The translations under genes and the position numbers were made by a program. A stretch of 64,000 nt of DNA from positions 186,001 through 250,000 of the forward strand of contig CAWEZC010000003.1 of NCBI GenBank assembly GCA_963813495.1. The letters are read 5' to 3'. Source of the DNA: JACVRW01 sp963813495. GTDB taxonomy: Bacteria; Actinomycetota; Thermoleophilia; Solirubrobacterales; Thermoleophilaceae. The notes beneath the pieces are model-generated. The model worked only from the letters and a program-made list of their open reading frames with translations. It searched no databases and was not told the DNA's origin. The first letter of the stretch is position 1. Each line of letters begins with the position of its first letter. This document shows, one piece after another, positions 17,228-25,477 of this stretch.

Positions 17228-20200
17228 CTAGCGACCCCTCCTCCCGAAGCTGTGCCCCGCGGGGGCCACCGCCCGCAGGTCGGCCTCCTCTGCGCCGGGC
17301 CCGACGCCCTCCCCCGCTTCGTTGCTCCAGGTGCGGCGGGGCTCGATATGTGTGACCTTGGCACGCGGCAGGTCGGGCCGTTCCAGTCGCTCGATGCGGT
17401 CGACCAGCACGTTGGTGGTGCCCTCGCGGCGCTCGAGGCGGCCGGTGGCGAGCACGAGCGGCTCGCTGCGCACGGCCAGGCGGAAGCGCTCGTGCACCGG
17501 CGGGGGCACGATCAGGTTGATCGTGCCGTGCTCGTCCTCGAGCAGCATGAAGGTGACGCCCTTGGCCGTGGCCGGCCGCTGGCGGGCCACCACGAGGCCG
17601 GCCACGCGCACCCGCCGGCCGTCCTGGTGACTCTCGAGCTCCTCGCTCGTGCGCAGATCTCCCGGCAGCCCGGGCCGCATCAGCTCGAGCGGGTGCTCGC
17701 GCAGGGTGACGCCCGTGGAGCCGTAGTCGGCCAGCATCCGCTCCCAGGCCGAGAGCGCGCGCAACTCCGGTCCCTCGTGAGGCTCGAGCGGTAGGGCCAG
17801 CTGGGTGCCCTCCTTCACCGCCGTGCCGGGAACGGCCACGCCGAGCATCCACAGTGCTCGCCGCCTGCGGCTCTGCTCGGGCCCGTCCACCAGGGCGTCG
17901 CAGGCTCCCGCCCAGGCGAGCCGGCCGAGCGTCTCCGCCGAGGCGCCCGAGCGCCCCGCCAGATCGCCGAGCGAGCGCCAGTCGCCCCCCTGGACGCGCT
18001 CGGCGGCCATCGCCCGCACCTCCTGCTCGCGCACGCCGCTCACGTAGCCCAGGCCGAGGCGCACCGCCGGGCCGGTCTCGAGCGTCTCAACCCGGCACTC
18101 CGCTGCGCTGCGGGCCGCGCACGGCGGTAGCACCTCCACCCCCTTGCGCTGGGCCTCGTGCACCAGCGTGTCCGGCGGGTAGAAGCCCATCGGCTGCTCG
18201 TTGAGCAGGGCGCACAGGAACTCGGGGTGGTAATGCACCCGCAGCCAGGTGGACTGGTAGGCCAGAAGGCCGAAGGCGGCCGAGTGCGCCTTGGGAAATC
18301 CGAAGCCCGAGAAGCCCACGATCTGGTTCCAGACCTGTACGGCCGTATCTCGCGAGGCGCCGTTGGCCGCCGCGCCGGCGACGAAGTTTTCCTCGTAGAC
18401 GCGGATCGCCGCCTCCGAGCGCTTGCGGCTCATCGCCCGCCGCAGCCCCTCGGCCTCGCCGGCGCTGAAGCCCGCGAAGGCCATCGCCACCTCCAGCACC
18501 TGGTCCTGGAAGACGATCGTGCCGAGCGTGTCGCGCAACACCGGCTCGAGCGAGGGGTGCAGGTAGGGCACCTCGAACGTGGGGTCGGCCCGCAGCGCCT
18601 TGCGGTTCTCGATGTAGGGATGCACCGCCCCGCCCTGGATCGGACCCGGCCGCACGAGCGCCACCTGCACGGTGAGATCGTCGAGGGTCTCGGGGCGGGT
18701 GCGCTTGAGCATCTGCATCTGGGCGCGCGACTCGATCTGGAACACGCCCGTGGTCTCGGCCTCCTGGATCTGGGCGTAGACCTCCTGGTCGTCGTAGGGG
18801 ATGCGCGACACGTCGAGCCGCTCCCCCCGCACGCGTGCAATCTCGTCCACGCAGCGCTCGACCGCCGAGAGCATCCCCAGCCCCAGCAGGTCGATCTTGA
18901 GAAAGCCGGCGTCGCCGCAGGAGTCCTTGTCCCACTGCACCATCTGGCGGCCCTCCATCGAGGCCGGCTGCACCGGGCAGAGGTCGATCAGCGGCTGGGT
19001 GGAGATGACCATCCCGCCGGGATGCTGGGACTGGTGGCGGGGCAGCCCCCAGGCGTCGCGCGCGAGCCTGACCAGGGCGTCCCAGCGCGGCGAGCGCCGC
19101 CCGCGGGCGTCGTGCTCGGGAACGTCATCTTCAATGTCGTTGCGGTCCTTCCAGGGGTCGACGGCGCGGGCCAGGCGCTCGATCTCGCCCGGCGGTAGGC
19201 CCAGTGCCTTGGCGAAGTCCCGCACCGCCGAGCGCACCTGGAAGGTGGAGAAGGCGGCCACCAGCGCACAGCGGTCGCGTCCGTAGCGGTCGTGGATGCG
19301 GGGGATGAGGACGTCGCGGATGTCGCGCGGGAAGTCGAGGTCGATGTCCGGCAGCGCGGTGAGCTCCTCGTTGAGGAAGCGCCCGAGCAGCAGCTCGTTC
19401 TCGATCGGGTCCACGTGCGAGAGGCCGGTGAGGTAGCAGACGATCGAGGACACGCTCGACCCGCGCCCGCGCCCCGGCGGCAGCAGCCGGCGCGCCGACT
19501 CCGGGCCTCGCACCTCGGCCGCCACCTCGCGGGCCAGCTCGAGCAGGTCGCGATGGAGCAGGAAGAAGCCGGACAGATCGAGATGGGCGATCACGCGCAG
19601 TTCCTCCTCCAGGCGGACCAGCGCCTCCTCGTGGCGCCGGCGTCCCGTGTAGCGCTCCTCGAACATCCCCCGGCAGAGCTCGGCGAGCGTGCGATCCGCC
19701 TCGGGATCCTCCGATCCCGGGTAGCGGTAGCCGAGGTCCTCGGTCAGATCGAAGCTGAGGCGCTCGGCCAGGCGCCCGCTCTCCTCCACGGCATCGGGGT
19801 GCTCGCGGAAGCGCTGAATCATGCGCTCGGGGGGCGAGAGCACGTGTGAGGAGTTGCCGCGGCGGCGCGGCTCGGTCTCGTCCAGGCTGGCGCCCAGGCG
19901 CACCGCCACCATGGCGTCCTGCAGCGGGATGCGCTCGCGCGCGTGGACGTGCACGTTGCCGGTGGCCACACAGGGGATCTCCAACCGCTCCGCCAACCCG
20001 GCCAGGAGCCGGTTGCGACGGCGGTCGTGGCGCCAGAAGGGGCGCTGCAGCTCCATGCGAAAGCGGTCGGGCCCGAAGATCCGCAGCAGGCGCCGGGCCA
20101 CCGTGGCGGCTCCCGGATGGTCCCCGGCCTCGAGCCGCGAGGCGACCGCGCCGTCGCGCGCGCACCCGGACAGGCAGACGAGCCCGGCCGCATTGCGCTC

Positions 20201-20608
20201 CACCTCCTCGAGGGAGACGAAGGGCTCCTCGTCGAGCGGATCCTGGCCGGGCCGGCGCCCCTCGCTGACCTGCGCCGAAGGATCGGACCAGCCCTCGCGC
20301 GCCCAGCGCCGCGTATGCCAGTGCGAGGCGGTGAGCAGACGGCAGAGGTTGGTGTAACCCTCGCGCGTCTCGCACAGGAGGGTCAGGTGCGAGCCGTCGT
20401 CGAGGGTGACCTCCGCCCCGGTGATATGGCGGATCCCCAGCGGCTTGAGCGCCTGCGCCATCTCCATGGCGCCGTGCAGGCCGTCGTGATCGGTCAGCGC
20501 GAGCGCGCTGTGGCCCTGCTCGGCGGCCGCCCCGGCCAGCTCCACGGGATGCGAGGCCCCGTCAAGGAACGAGTAGGCGGAGTGGCAATGGAGCTCCACG
20601 TAGGGCAC
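17228..20608 (-). CDS. dnaE2: Error-prone DNA polymerase DnaE2
   Basis: About 1126-residue C-family polymerase for damage-induced translesion synthesis. It opens VPYVELHCHSAYSFLDGASHP (PHP domain). The polymerase active site LPDIDLDFPRDIRD is near residue 410. Later come PKAHSAAFGLLAYQSTWLR (fingers) and a C-terminal OB domain (RVAGLVVARQRPATAKGVTF). It lacks the extended C-terminus of replicative DnaE1, and the length and start fit DnaE2. I choose the GTG at 20608, where homology to other DnaE2 N-termini begins; GTG 20614 is possible. A LexA box overlaps this start. The partner gene imuB with the same arrangement lies 3 kb upstream on the same strand. Confidence 0.94.
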   Translation of the reverse strand: MPYVELHCHSAYSFLDGASHPVELAGAAAEQGHSALALTDHDGLHGAMEMAQALKPLGIRHITGAEVTLDDGSHLTLLCETREGYTNLCRLLTASHWHTRRWAREGWSDPSAQVSEGRRPGQDPLDEEPFVSLEEVERNAAGLVCLSGCARDGAVASRLEAGDHPGAATVARRLLRIFGPDRFRMELQRPFWRHDRRRNRLLAGLAERLEIPCVATGNVHVHARERIPLQDAMVAVRLGASLDETEPRRRGNSSHVLSPPERMIQRFREHPDAVEESGRLAERLSFDLTEDLGYRYPGSEDPEADRTLAELCRGMFEERYTGRRRHEEALVRLEEELRVIAHLDLSGFFLLHRDLLELAREVAAEVRGPESARRLLPPGRGRGSSVSSIVCYLTGLSHVDPIENELLLGRFLNEELTALPDIDLDFPRDIRDVLIPRIHDRYGRDRCALVAAFSTFQVRSAVRDFAKALGLPPGEIERLARAVDPWKDRNDIEDDVPEHDARGRRSPRWDALVRLARDAWGLPRHQSQHPGGMVISTQPLIDLCPVQPASMEGRQMVQWDKDSCGDAGFLKIDLLGLGMLSAVERCVDEIARVRGERLDVSRIPYDDQEVYAQIQEAETTGVFQIESRAQMQMLKRTRPETLDDLTVQVALVRPGPIQGGAVHPYIENRKALRADPTFEVPYLHPSLEPVLRDTLGTIVFQDQVLEVAMAFAGFSAGEAEGLRRAMSRKRSEAAIRVYEENFVAGAAANGASRDTAVQVWNQIVGFSGFGFPKAHSAAFGLLAYQSTWLRVHYHPEFLCALLNEQPMGFYPPDTLVHEAQRKGVEVLPPCAARSAAECRVETLETGPAVRLGLGYVSGVREQEVRAMAAERVQGGDWRSLGDLAGRSGASAETLGRLAWAGACDALVDGPEQSRRRRALWMLGVAVPGTAVKEGTQLALPLEPHEGPELRALSAWERMLADYGSTGVTLREHPLELMRPGLPGDLRTSEELESHQDGRRVRVAGLVVARQRPATAKGVTFMLLEDEHGTINLIVPPPVHERFRLAVRSEPLVLATGRLERREGTTNVLVDRIERLERPDLPRAKVTHIEPRRTWSNEAGEGVGPGAEEADLRAVAPAGHSFGRRGR

Positions 20609-20621
20609 GAACACATGTTCG
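20608..20621 (-). promoter_or_regulatory. LexA (SOS) box overlapping the dnaE2 start
   Basis: CGAACACATGTTCG on the plus strand, matching the actinobacterial LexA consensus CGAAC-N4-GTTCG. The last base of the box on the minus strand is the first base of the proposed dnaE2 GTG, so LexA bound here would cover the start codon and the site of a leaderless transcript. Confidence 0.85.
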
Positions 20622-20736
20622 CACTTGCGGCAGATGGAGGCGATCGAGCGCAGCGAGCGCGTGGATGCCACAAGTTTGTCCACCAGGAGGCGACAAACCT
20701 CAGGAACCTCCGGCGGCCGGTGCCGAGCCGGCCCGG

Positions 20737-21435
20737 TCAGCCGCCGACGTAGTCCACGTGCCACCACTCCGTGGGGCCGTGGGCCTTGGTCCAGCCGTAC
20801 TTCCAGCCGATCTGGTCGACCACCCAGCGCATCTGCTGGGTCGGGACGTCGACCGCGGTCCCCCACTCGTGCGACGAGCTGCCGGGCGGGTTGGCCGGCG
20901 CGCCCCAGCCCGCGAGGAACGCCTGGTAGAGCTGATTCTGCTGATCGTAGGTGCGGTAGGCCGAGAGCGGGCCGCCCGGGTAGAGGTCGACCCCGTAGGC
21001 GCTCAGGGACTCCGCCCGCATCGCGTTCCAGGCGTCCGCGGCTGCCGGGATGAGCTGCAGCGCACCGTACGGCGACGTCACGCGACCCGTCCCGGGCACG
21101 GCCGTCGCGGTCGAGGTCGCGGCCGCCGGTGCCGCGGGTGCCGCGGTCACGGCCGGTGCCGCGACGGCCGGCGCGCCCGTGGCCAGCGCCGCCGCGCCCT
21201 CCTCGACCGTCGGCACGTAGATCGTCGTTCCCGCGATGAGCCCGGCCTGCTCGGTCAGGCCGTTGTAGACGGCCACGGTGCGGGTGGTCAGGTTGTTGGC
21301 GGCCGAGATCGACCACAGCGACTCGCCCGGCTGGACGGTGTGAGGAGCCGACGCCACAGCGGCCGAGCCGCTGAGCAGCGCGCCGCCGAGCGAACAGGCG
21401 AGGCAGCCTGCGATGGCCTTTCCCTTCCGGAACAT
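20737..21435 (-). CDS. Exported LysM / M15B D-Ala-D-Ala carboxypeptidase-like protein
   Basis: 232 residues. The N-terminal signal peptide is MFRKGKAIAGCLACSLGG then a hydrophobic stretch ending near AVASA. A LysM domain follows at about residues 32-78 (HTVQPGESLWSISAANNLTT), then an Ala/Pro/Thr linker and a VanY/M15B peptidase domain. Its zinc motifs are SSHEWGTAVDV and EWWHVDYVGG. It should act in the cell wall on peptidoglycan stem peptides. The start ATG 21435 is preferred because AAGGAAG lies seven bases upstream; the ATG at 21441 would abut it. It lies between dnaE2 and the GGDEF gene, all leftward. Confidence 0.9.
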   Translation of the reverse strand: MFRKGKAIAGCLACSLGGALLSGSAAVASAPHTVQPGESLWSISAANNLTTRTVAVYNGLTEQAGLIAGTTIYVPTVEEGAAALATGAPAVAAPAVTAAPAAPAAATSTATAVPGTGRVTSPYGALQLIPAAADAWNAMRAESLSAYGVDLYPGGPLSAYRTYDQQNQLYQAFLAGWGAPANPPGSSSHEWGTAVDVPTQQMRWVVDQIGWKYGWTKAHGPTEWWHVDYVGG

Positions 21436-21520
21436 GAGCATCTTCCTTCGGCGAGCCCCGCAGGCCCCCTGCGCGCCCACTTCACGTGCAATCCGCCGCC
21501 CAGCGCCGCTGATCGGCGAC

Positions 21521-23158
21521 TCAGGCCACGGACCGGCGGCGGTGCTTGGCCTGGTAGAGCAGCTGGTCGGCCCGGGCCACGAGCTGCTCGTGCGTCTCGC
21601 CCGGCTCGCGCACCGCGATGCCGAAGCTCGCCTCGACCTCCTGGCCGGTGCTGCGCTTGACGGCCAGCGCGGCCTGCAGGCGTTGCGACACCCGCTCGGC
21701 GTCGAGCCGGTCCGCGCCGCTCAGCACCACCGCGAACTCGTCCCCGCCGAGCCGGAAGGCGTCGTCGCTGCGGCGCAGGCCGGTGCGTAGGGCGTCGCCG
21801 AGAGCCTGGAGCGCGCGGTCGCCGGCGTCGTGGCCGTGCTTGTCGTTGATCCGCTTGAGATTGTCCATGTCGCACAGGATCAGGGCGAGCTGGCCGTCGG
21901 GGCGGTGCACCTCGCGCCCCAGCCGGGCCAGGAATGCACGGCGGTTGGGCAGCCCGGTGAGCGGGTCATGGGTGGCCTCATGGCGCAGCTGCACTGCGCG
22001 GTCCGCCGTCTGCAGCGCCGCCACCGCCTGGTTGGCGAACAGCCGCAGCGCCTGCAGGCGCGCCCGCTTGGGCAGCAGCCGGTCGCGCGGGTCATCGACC
22101 CAGATCAAGCCGAGCCGCAGGCCCTCGGGCTCCTCCAGGGGCACCAGCAGCCAATGGCGTGCCCAGGCGTGCGGGCCGCGGCCGTTCATCTCCGAGCGAT
22201 AGTTGACGCGGTCGGGGCCGAGGCGGTCCTCGGCGACCTCCGTGGGGATCAGATAGCAGCCGGCCACCTCGAACTCGTCGGTCAGGAGCGGGTCGACCGC
22301 GCTCAGCGGGAGCCCGTGGTTGATCGCCTGCGCGTCCAGCGACCAGCCGCTGGCCGCCACGGGCACCAGCGGCGCGTCGTCGTCCTCGACGAGCTCGATC
22401 ACGACCTTCCCGAAGCCGAGTGCCTGGTGGATGCCGTCGCAGACGGCCTGCAGCACCTCGTCGGTCTCGTCGGCCTCGGCGAGGCGCGCCGACACCGCGA
22501 GGACGCTCTCGAGCATGCGCTGGTGCTGGAGGGTGTCGGCGGTGTCCTGCGCGATGCGCAGCGCCAGTGCGGCGTGGCGGGCGATGGCCACGAGGGCGTC
22601 GAGCTCACCGTCGCCCGGACGGCGGCCGGTCTGCGGCTCGTCCACGGAGATCACTCCGATCAGCCCGCCCATGGCGTCGTGGAGCGGCACGAACAGGGCG
22701 TCCTCCGCGGTCCAGGCGTTGGGGTCGTCGCTCGGGTCGATCTGCGGCACGAACGTCTCGACGCCGAGAGCGTCCCAGTCGAACTCCTCGCCGGGAATGA
22801 AGTAGGCCCCGCGACGCTCGAAGCGCTCTGCGAACAGCGGGTACCAGGTCTCGGCCGGCGAGGCCTTTCCCACCAGGGCCTGCACGGAATCCTCCGAGCC
22901 CACCGCGGCGGCCGTGAGCATGTCGTCATACGCAGGCCGGTAGAGGTTGACCACGACCGCGGCATAACCGAGCAGCTCGGCGATGGTGCGACAGACGTCC
23001 TCCAGGACCTCCTGCAGGTCTCCCTCGTCGCGCACCGCGGTCGTGCGCTCGAACATCGCGCCGAGGCGGGCGAGCGTGGTGAGCCGGCCGGGCCGCATCA
23101 CAACAGGGTTGTGGAGGGGTTTGGGAGGGAGAGGGAGCGCGCCAAGTGGGACACCCAT
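21521..23158 (-). CDS. GAF-GAF diguanylate cyclase (GGDEF)
   Basis: 545 residues. Two GAF-like sensor domains occupy about residues 25-195 and 205-365, each with the alpha-beta pattern and a following helix (HQRMLESVLAVSARLAEADET). The C-terminal GGDEF domain (about 375-540) has HDPLTGLPNRRAFL, CDMDNLKRINDKHGHDAGD and an intact RLGGDEFAVVL, so it is probably an active c-di-GMP synthase. There is no EAL domain and no membrane helix. The start is uncertain: ATG 23158 or ATG 23098 (MRPGRLTTLARLG). In the window the type IV pilus is a possible c-di-GMP-controlled output, but nothing links them directly. Confidence 0.9.
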   Translation of the reverse strand: MGVPLGALPLPPKPLHNPVVMRPGRLTTLARLGAMFERTTAVRDEGDLQEVLEDVCRTIAELLGYAAVVVNLYRPAYDDMLTAAAVGSEDSVQALVGKASPAETWYPLFAERFERRGAYFIPGEEFDWDALGVETFVPQIDPSDDPNAWTAEDALFVPLHDAMGGLIGVISVDEPQTGRRPGDGELDALVAIARHAALALRIAQDTADTLQHQRMLESVLAVSARLAEADETDEVLQAVCDGIHQALGFGKVVIELVEDDDAPLVPVAASGWSLDAQAINHGLPLSAVDPLLTDEFEVAGCYLIPTEVAEDRLGPDRVNYRSEMNGRGPHAWARHWLLVPLEEPEGLRLGLIWVDDPRDRLLPKRARLQALRLFANQAVAALQTADRAVQLRHEATHDPLTGLPNRRAFLARLGREVHRPDGQLALILCDMDNLKRINDKHGHDAGDRALQALGDALRTGLRRSDDAFRLGGDEFAVVLSGADRLDAERVSQRLQAALAVKRSTGQEVEASFGIAVREPGETHEQLVARADQLLYQAKHRRRSVA

Positions 23159-23193
23159 AGCAGTATCGGCGGGATTGGCGCTTCCCTGAAGCG

Positions 23194-23445
23194 CTAGGAA
23201 CGCTGCAGAAACCAGCCGCCCCCGACCAGATCACGGAACACCACCACGTTGCGGCCGTCGATCAGCACCACCTCGAAGTACCGCCGCCGCAGCGGCCGGC
23301 TGGTCCACCAGCGGTCCTCCACCACCCATTCCTCGCGCACTGTGTCGACCTCGGCCCCGGCCACGGAGCGCGGCACGCCGCCGTCGCCGGGCAGCACCGC
23401 GGTGGGCTTGGGAGCGCCAAGCCGGCGCGAGGAGGCGGGGTTCAC
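23194..23445 (-). CDS. DUF6504-type small protein downstream of imuB
   Basis: 83 residues from GTG 23445 (VNPASSRRLGAPKPTAVL). The C-terminal half reads VREEWVVEDRWWTSRP then LRRRYFEVVLIDGRNVVVF, a small beta-rich module that I associate with DUF6504 proteins found beside ImuB/DnaE2 genes. It begins seven bases after the imuB stop, so it is cotranscribed under the imuB LexA box. It may be an accessory of the mutasome. The family name is from memory and less certain than the gene itself. Confidence 0.7.
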   Translation of the reverse strand: MNPASSRRLGAPKPTAVLPGDGGVPRSVAGAEVDTVREEWVVEDRWWTSRPLRRRYFEVVLIDGRNVVVFRDLVGGGWFLQRS

Positions 23446-23452
23446 CGGCCGC

Positions 23453-24658
23453 TCATGACGCGGGGGTGTCGGGGAAGGGGGCCAGCACGGCACGGCGCTC
23501 GGGGATGCGTGAATCGGGATCCAGGTCGAGCACGCGCAGGGCGGCCTCGGCTCCGGCGGCCTGACGGGCCTGGCGCACGGCCTCCCCCAGCCGCCCGCGA
23601 CGAACCGCAGCGGCCTCGTCGAGCAACCGTCCCTGGTCCTGCGCCGGGGGGCCGAAGGCCTCCACCTCGAGGGCCAGGGACTCGGAGGGAGCGGGCAGCT
23701 CCGCCAGCTTGGGAGCCAGGGCCAACCGGATACGCGCGGAATCGGCACTGGCGTGGCGCAGCGTGACGGCGGTCCGCCAGGTGCCGCCGGCCACGAAGCG
23801 AGCGGATACCGCGAGTGCTCTCAGCGAGCGGCCGCGCCGCTCTCGCCGCGCCAGCACACGGGCGATCAGCAGTTCGAGCGCTCGCTCGAGCTGCTGGCCC
23901 GACACCGCCTCGGGCAACTCGAGCCGCTCGCTGACCGGCTCGGGCGGGCGGCGCGGATCCAGCGGGAGGTCACGCCCGCGCGCGAGGTCGAGGGCGAGCA
24001 GCCCGGGATGCCCGAAGCGCTCGGCCACCGCCCGCGCGGGCAGCCCCGCCACCTCGCCCAACGTGCGGACGCCCAGCCGCTCGAGCAGCTCCGGCAGTGC
24101 CTGCAGCTCGGCGCGTGTGCGCAACAGGGCGACGGGCAGCGGAGCCAGAAAGGCGCCCACCCCCTCCTCCTCCACCACAAAGGAGTGCCGGCCGCGGCGA
24201 GGACGCACCTGAAGGGCGGCCGCGTGGGCCGCAAAGCGGCTGGGCGCGGCCCCGAAGCGCGCGCCGGTGCCCAGCGCCCGGCGGGCGGCGGTCAGCACCC
24301 CGGAGAGCTCGCCACCGTGAATGCCCTCGAGCCCGCCGGCCTCGAAGAAGGCCGCTCCCGCGCCGTCGGACTCGACCTCGGCTCCGATCGCCTCCAGCCG
24401 GTCGAGCACGTTGTGCCACAGCGAGCGCACCCGCTCGGGATCGGGCGGCACGAGCCGCAGCGCGGGGCAGCGCGACATCGCCTCTCCCAGCCGCATCCCC
24501 CGCACCACGCCAAAGGCCTCCGCCGGCGCCGACACCTCTCCCACCATCTGCTCGCGCCCCGCTTCGGGGGCCAGCGCGGCCGGCTCCGAGAGCAGGGCCC
24601 TGCGATCGCCCAGCGCCGCGAGCAGCTCGAAGCGCGGATAGAGGACACAGACGATCAT
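23453..24658 (-). CDS. imuB: ImuB-like Y-family DNA polymerase homologue
   Basis: 401 residues from ATG 24658 (MIVCVLYPRFELLAALG). It has the Y-family layout with a helix-hairpin-helix region (LPELLERLGVRTLGEVAGLP) and a little-finger-like C-terminus (RRPPEPVSERLELPEAVSG). The catalytic acidic residues of active Y polymerases are missing: the N-terminal strand is VCVLYPRF without the metal Asp, and the usual S-x-D-E motif is replaced by ESDGAGAAFFEAGG. That is characteristic of ImuB, which acts as a beta-clamp-binding hub for DnaE2. A LexA box lies one base upstream of the ATG. No imuA' gene is adjacent. A DUF6504 gene follows. Confidence 0.88.
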   Translation of the reverse strand: MIVCVLYPRFELLAALGDRRALLSEPAALAPEAGREQMVGEVSAPAEAFGVVRGMRLGEAMSRCPALRLVPPDPERVRSLWHNVLDRLEAIGAEVESDGAGAAFFEAGGLEGIHGGELSGVLTAARRALGTGARFGAAPSRFAAHAAALQVRPRRGRHSFVVEEEGVGAFLAPLPVALLRTRAELQALPELLERLGVRTLGEVAGLPARAVAERFGHPGLLALDLARGRDLPLDPRRPPEPVSERLELPEAVSGQQLERALELLIARVLARRERRGRSLRALAVSARFVAGGTWRTAVTLRHASADSARIRLALAPKLAELPAPSESLALEVEAFGPPAQDQGRLLDEAAAVRRGRLGEAVRQARQAAGAEAALRVLDLDPDSRIPERRAVLAPFPDTPAS

Positions 24659-24659
24659 G

Positions 24660-24673
24660 CGAACGCATGTTCG
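24660..24673 (-). promoter_or_regulatory. LexA (SOS) box immediately upstream of imuB
   Basis: CGAACGCATGTTCG on the plus strand fits CGAAC-N4-GTTCG and differs from the dnaE2 box only in the N4 (GCAT instead of ACAT). It ends one base before the imuB ATG, the same unusual position as at dnaE2, which supports both boxes and both start codons. Confidence 0.85.
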
Positions 24674-24723
24674 CATCGATCGCGGCGGCATGCAAGACGG
24701 ATCTCAGCCTGGATCCGCCAGAC

Positions 24724-25464
24724 TCAGAGCACGCCGAGGCCCGCCAGCACACTGCCCGCGCCGGTGACCACCACCAGCGACAGCGCGATGATGAAGAAGC
24801 GCTGGTGGTCGAGGCGGCGAAAGGCGAGGGCGCCCAGGAAGTAGCCCGCCACCACCAGGGCGAGCAGGGGCGCGATCACATCGAGCTCGAGGCCGCCGCT
24901 GCCCTCGGCCGCGAGCAACACCGCTCCGCCGGCCACGCTCAGAATCAGGAAGCTCGCGGCCAGCGTCGCCCGGAACTCCGCGGGGGGGACGCGATGGGCC
25001 TCGAGCCAGAGCACGATCGGGGGGCCGCTCACGCTGAGCGAAGTCGTGAGCACCCCGCTCGTGAAACCCACGGCCAGGCTGGCGGCACGCCCCAGCACGC
25101 GCGTTCGCACAGCCCCGGTAACCCGAGAGCGCAGCTGCCACAGCGCCGCCGCGATGACCGCCACCCCCACGGACACCTGCAGCGTCTCCCGGGCGAGCAG
25201 CACGAGTAACGCGGCGCCGGCCGCCAGCCCCGGCAGAGCCGCGACCAGAAGCGGCACGAGCCGGCGCCAGTCCACCTCGGGCCGCCCTCCGCCCTCGAAG
25301 AGCACGAGCGTGTTGAGCACCAGCGAGAGGACCAGAAGGGTGTAGACCGCCTCCAGCGGCTCGAGCACGGCAAACAGCACCGGCGAGAGCACGAGCGCAA
25401 AGCCGAAGCCGGTGGCCGACCCGACGAAAGCGCCGAGCAGGGCGGCGAGCGCCGCCACCGTCAC
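24724..25464 (-). CDS. TauE/SafE family membrane transporter
   Basis: 246 residues, GTG start. Seven to eight hydrophobic helices: AALLGAFVGSATGFGFALVL at the N-terminus, the repeated signature GFTSGVLTTSLSVSGPPIVLWL in the middle and VAGYFLGALAFRRLDHQRFF near the end, the two-repeat pattern of TauE/SafE sulfite or organosulfonate exporters. The substrate is unknown and the family also includes other anion transporters. It ends about 50 bases before the imuB LexA box. It starts 13 bases after the pepQ stop, so it may be the last gene of the aro-pepQ transcript. Confidence 0.88.
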   Translation of the reverse strand: MTVAALAALLGAFVGSATGFGFALVLSPVLFAVLEPLEAVYTLLVLSLVLNTLVLFEGGGRPEVDWRRLVPLLVAALPGLAAGAALLVLLARETLQVSVGVAVIAAALWQLRSRVTGAVRTRVLGRAASLAVGFTSGVLTTSLSVSGPPIVLWLEAHRVPPAEFRATLAASFLILSVAGGAVLLAAEGSGGLELDVIAPLLALVVAGYFLGALAFRRLDHQRFFIIALSLVVVTGAGSVLAGLGVL

Positions 25465-25477
25465 GGGGCACTCGATC

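Noticed and set aside
20612..21316. Long N-terminal extension of DnaE2
   Set aside because: The frame stays open into the LysM peptidase gene only because of base composition; family homology starts at VPYVELHCHS next to the LexA box.
24724..25464. imuA' immediately upstream of imuB
   Set aside because: The gene there is a multi-helix TauE-like transporter without RecA motifs.
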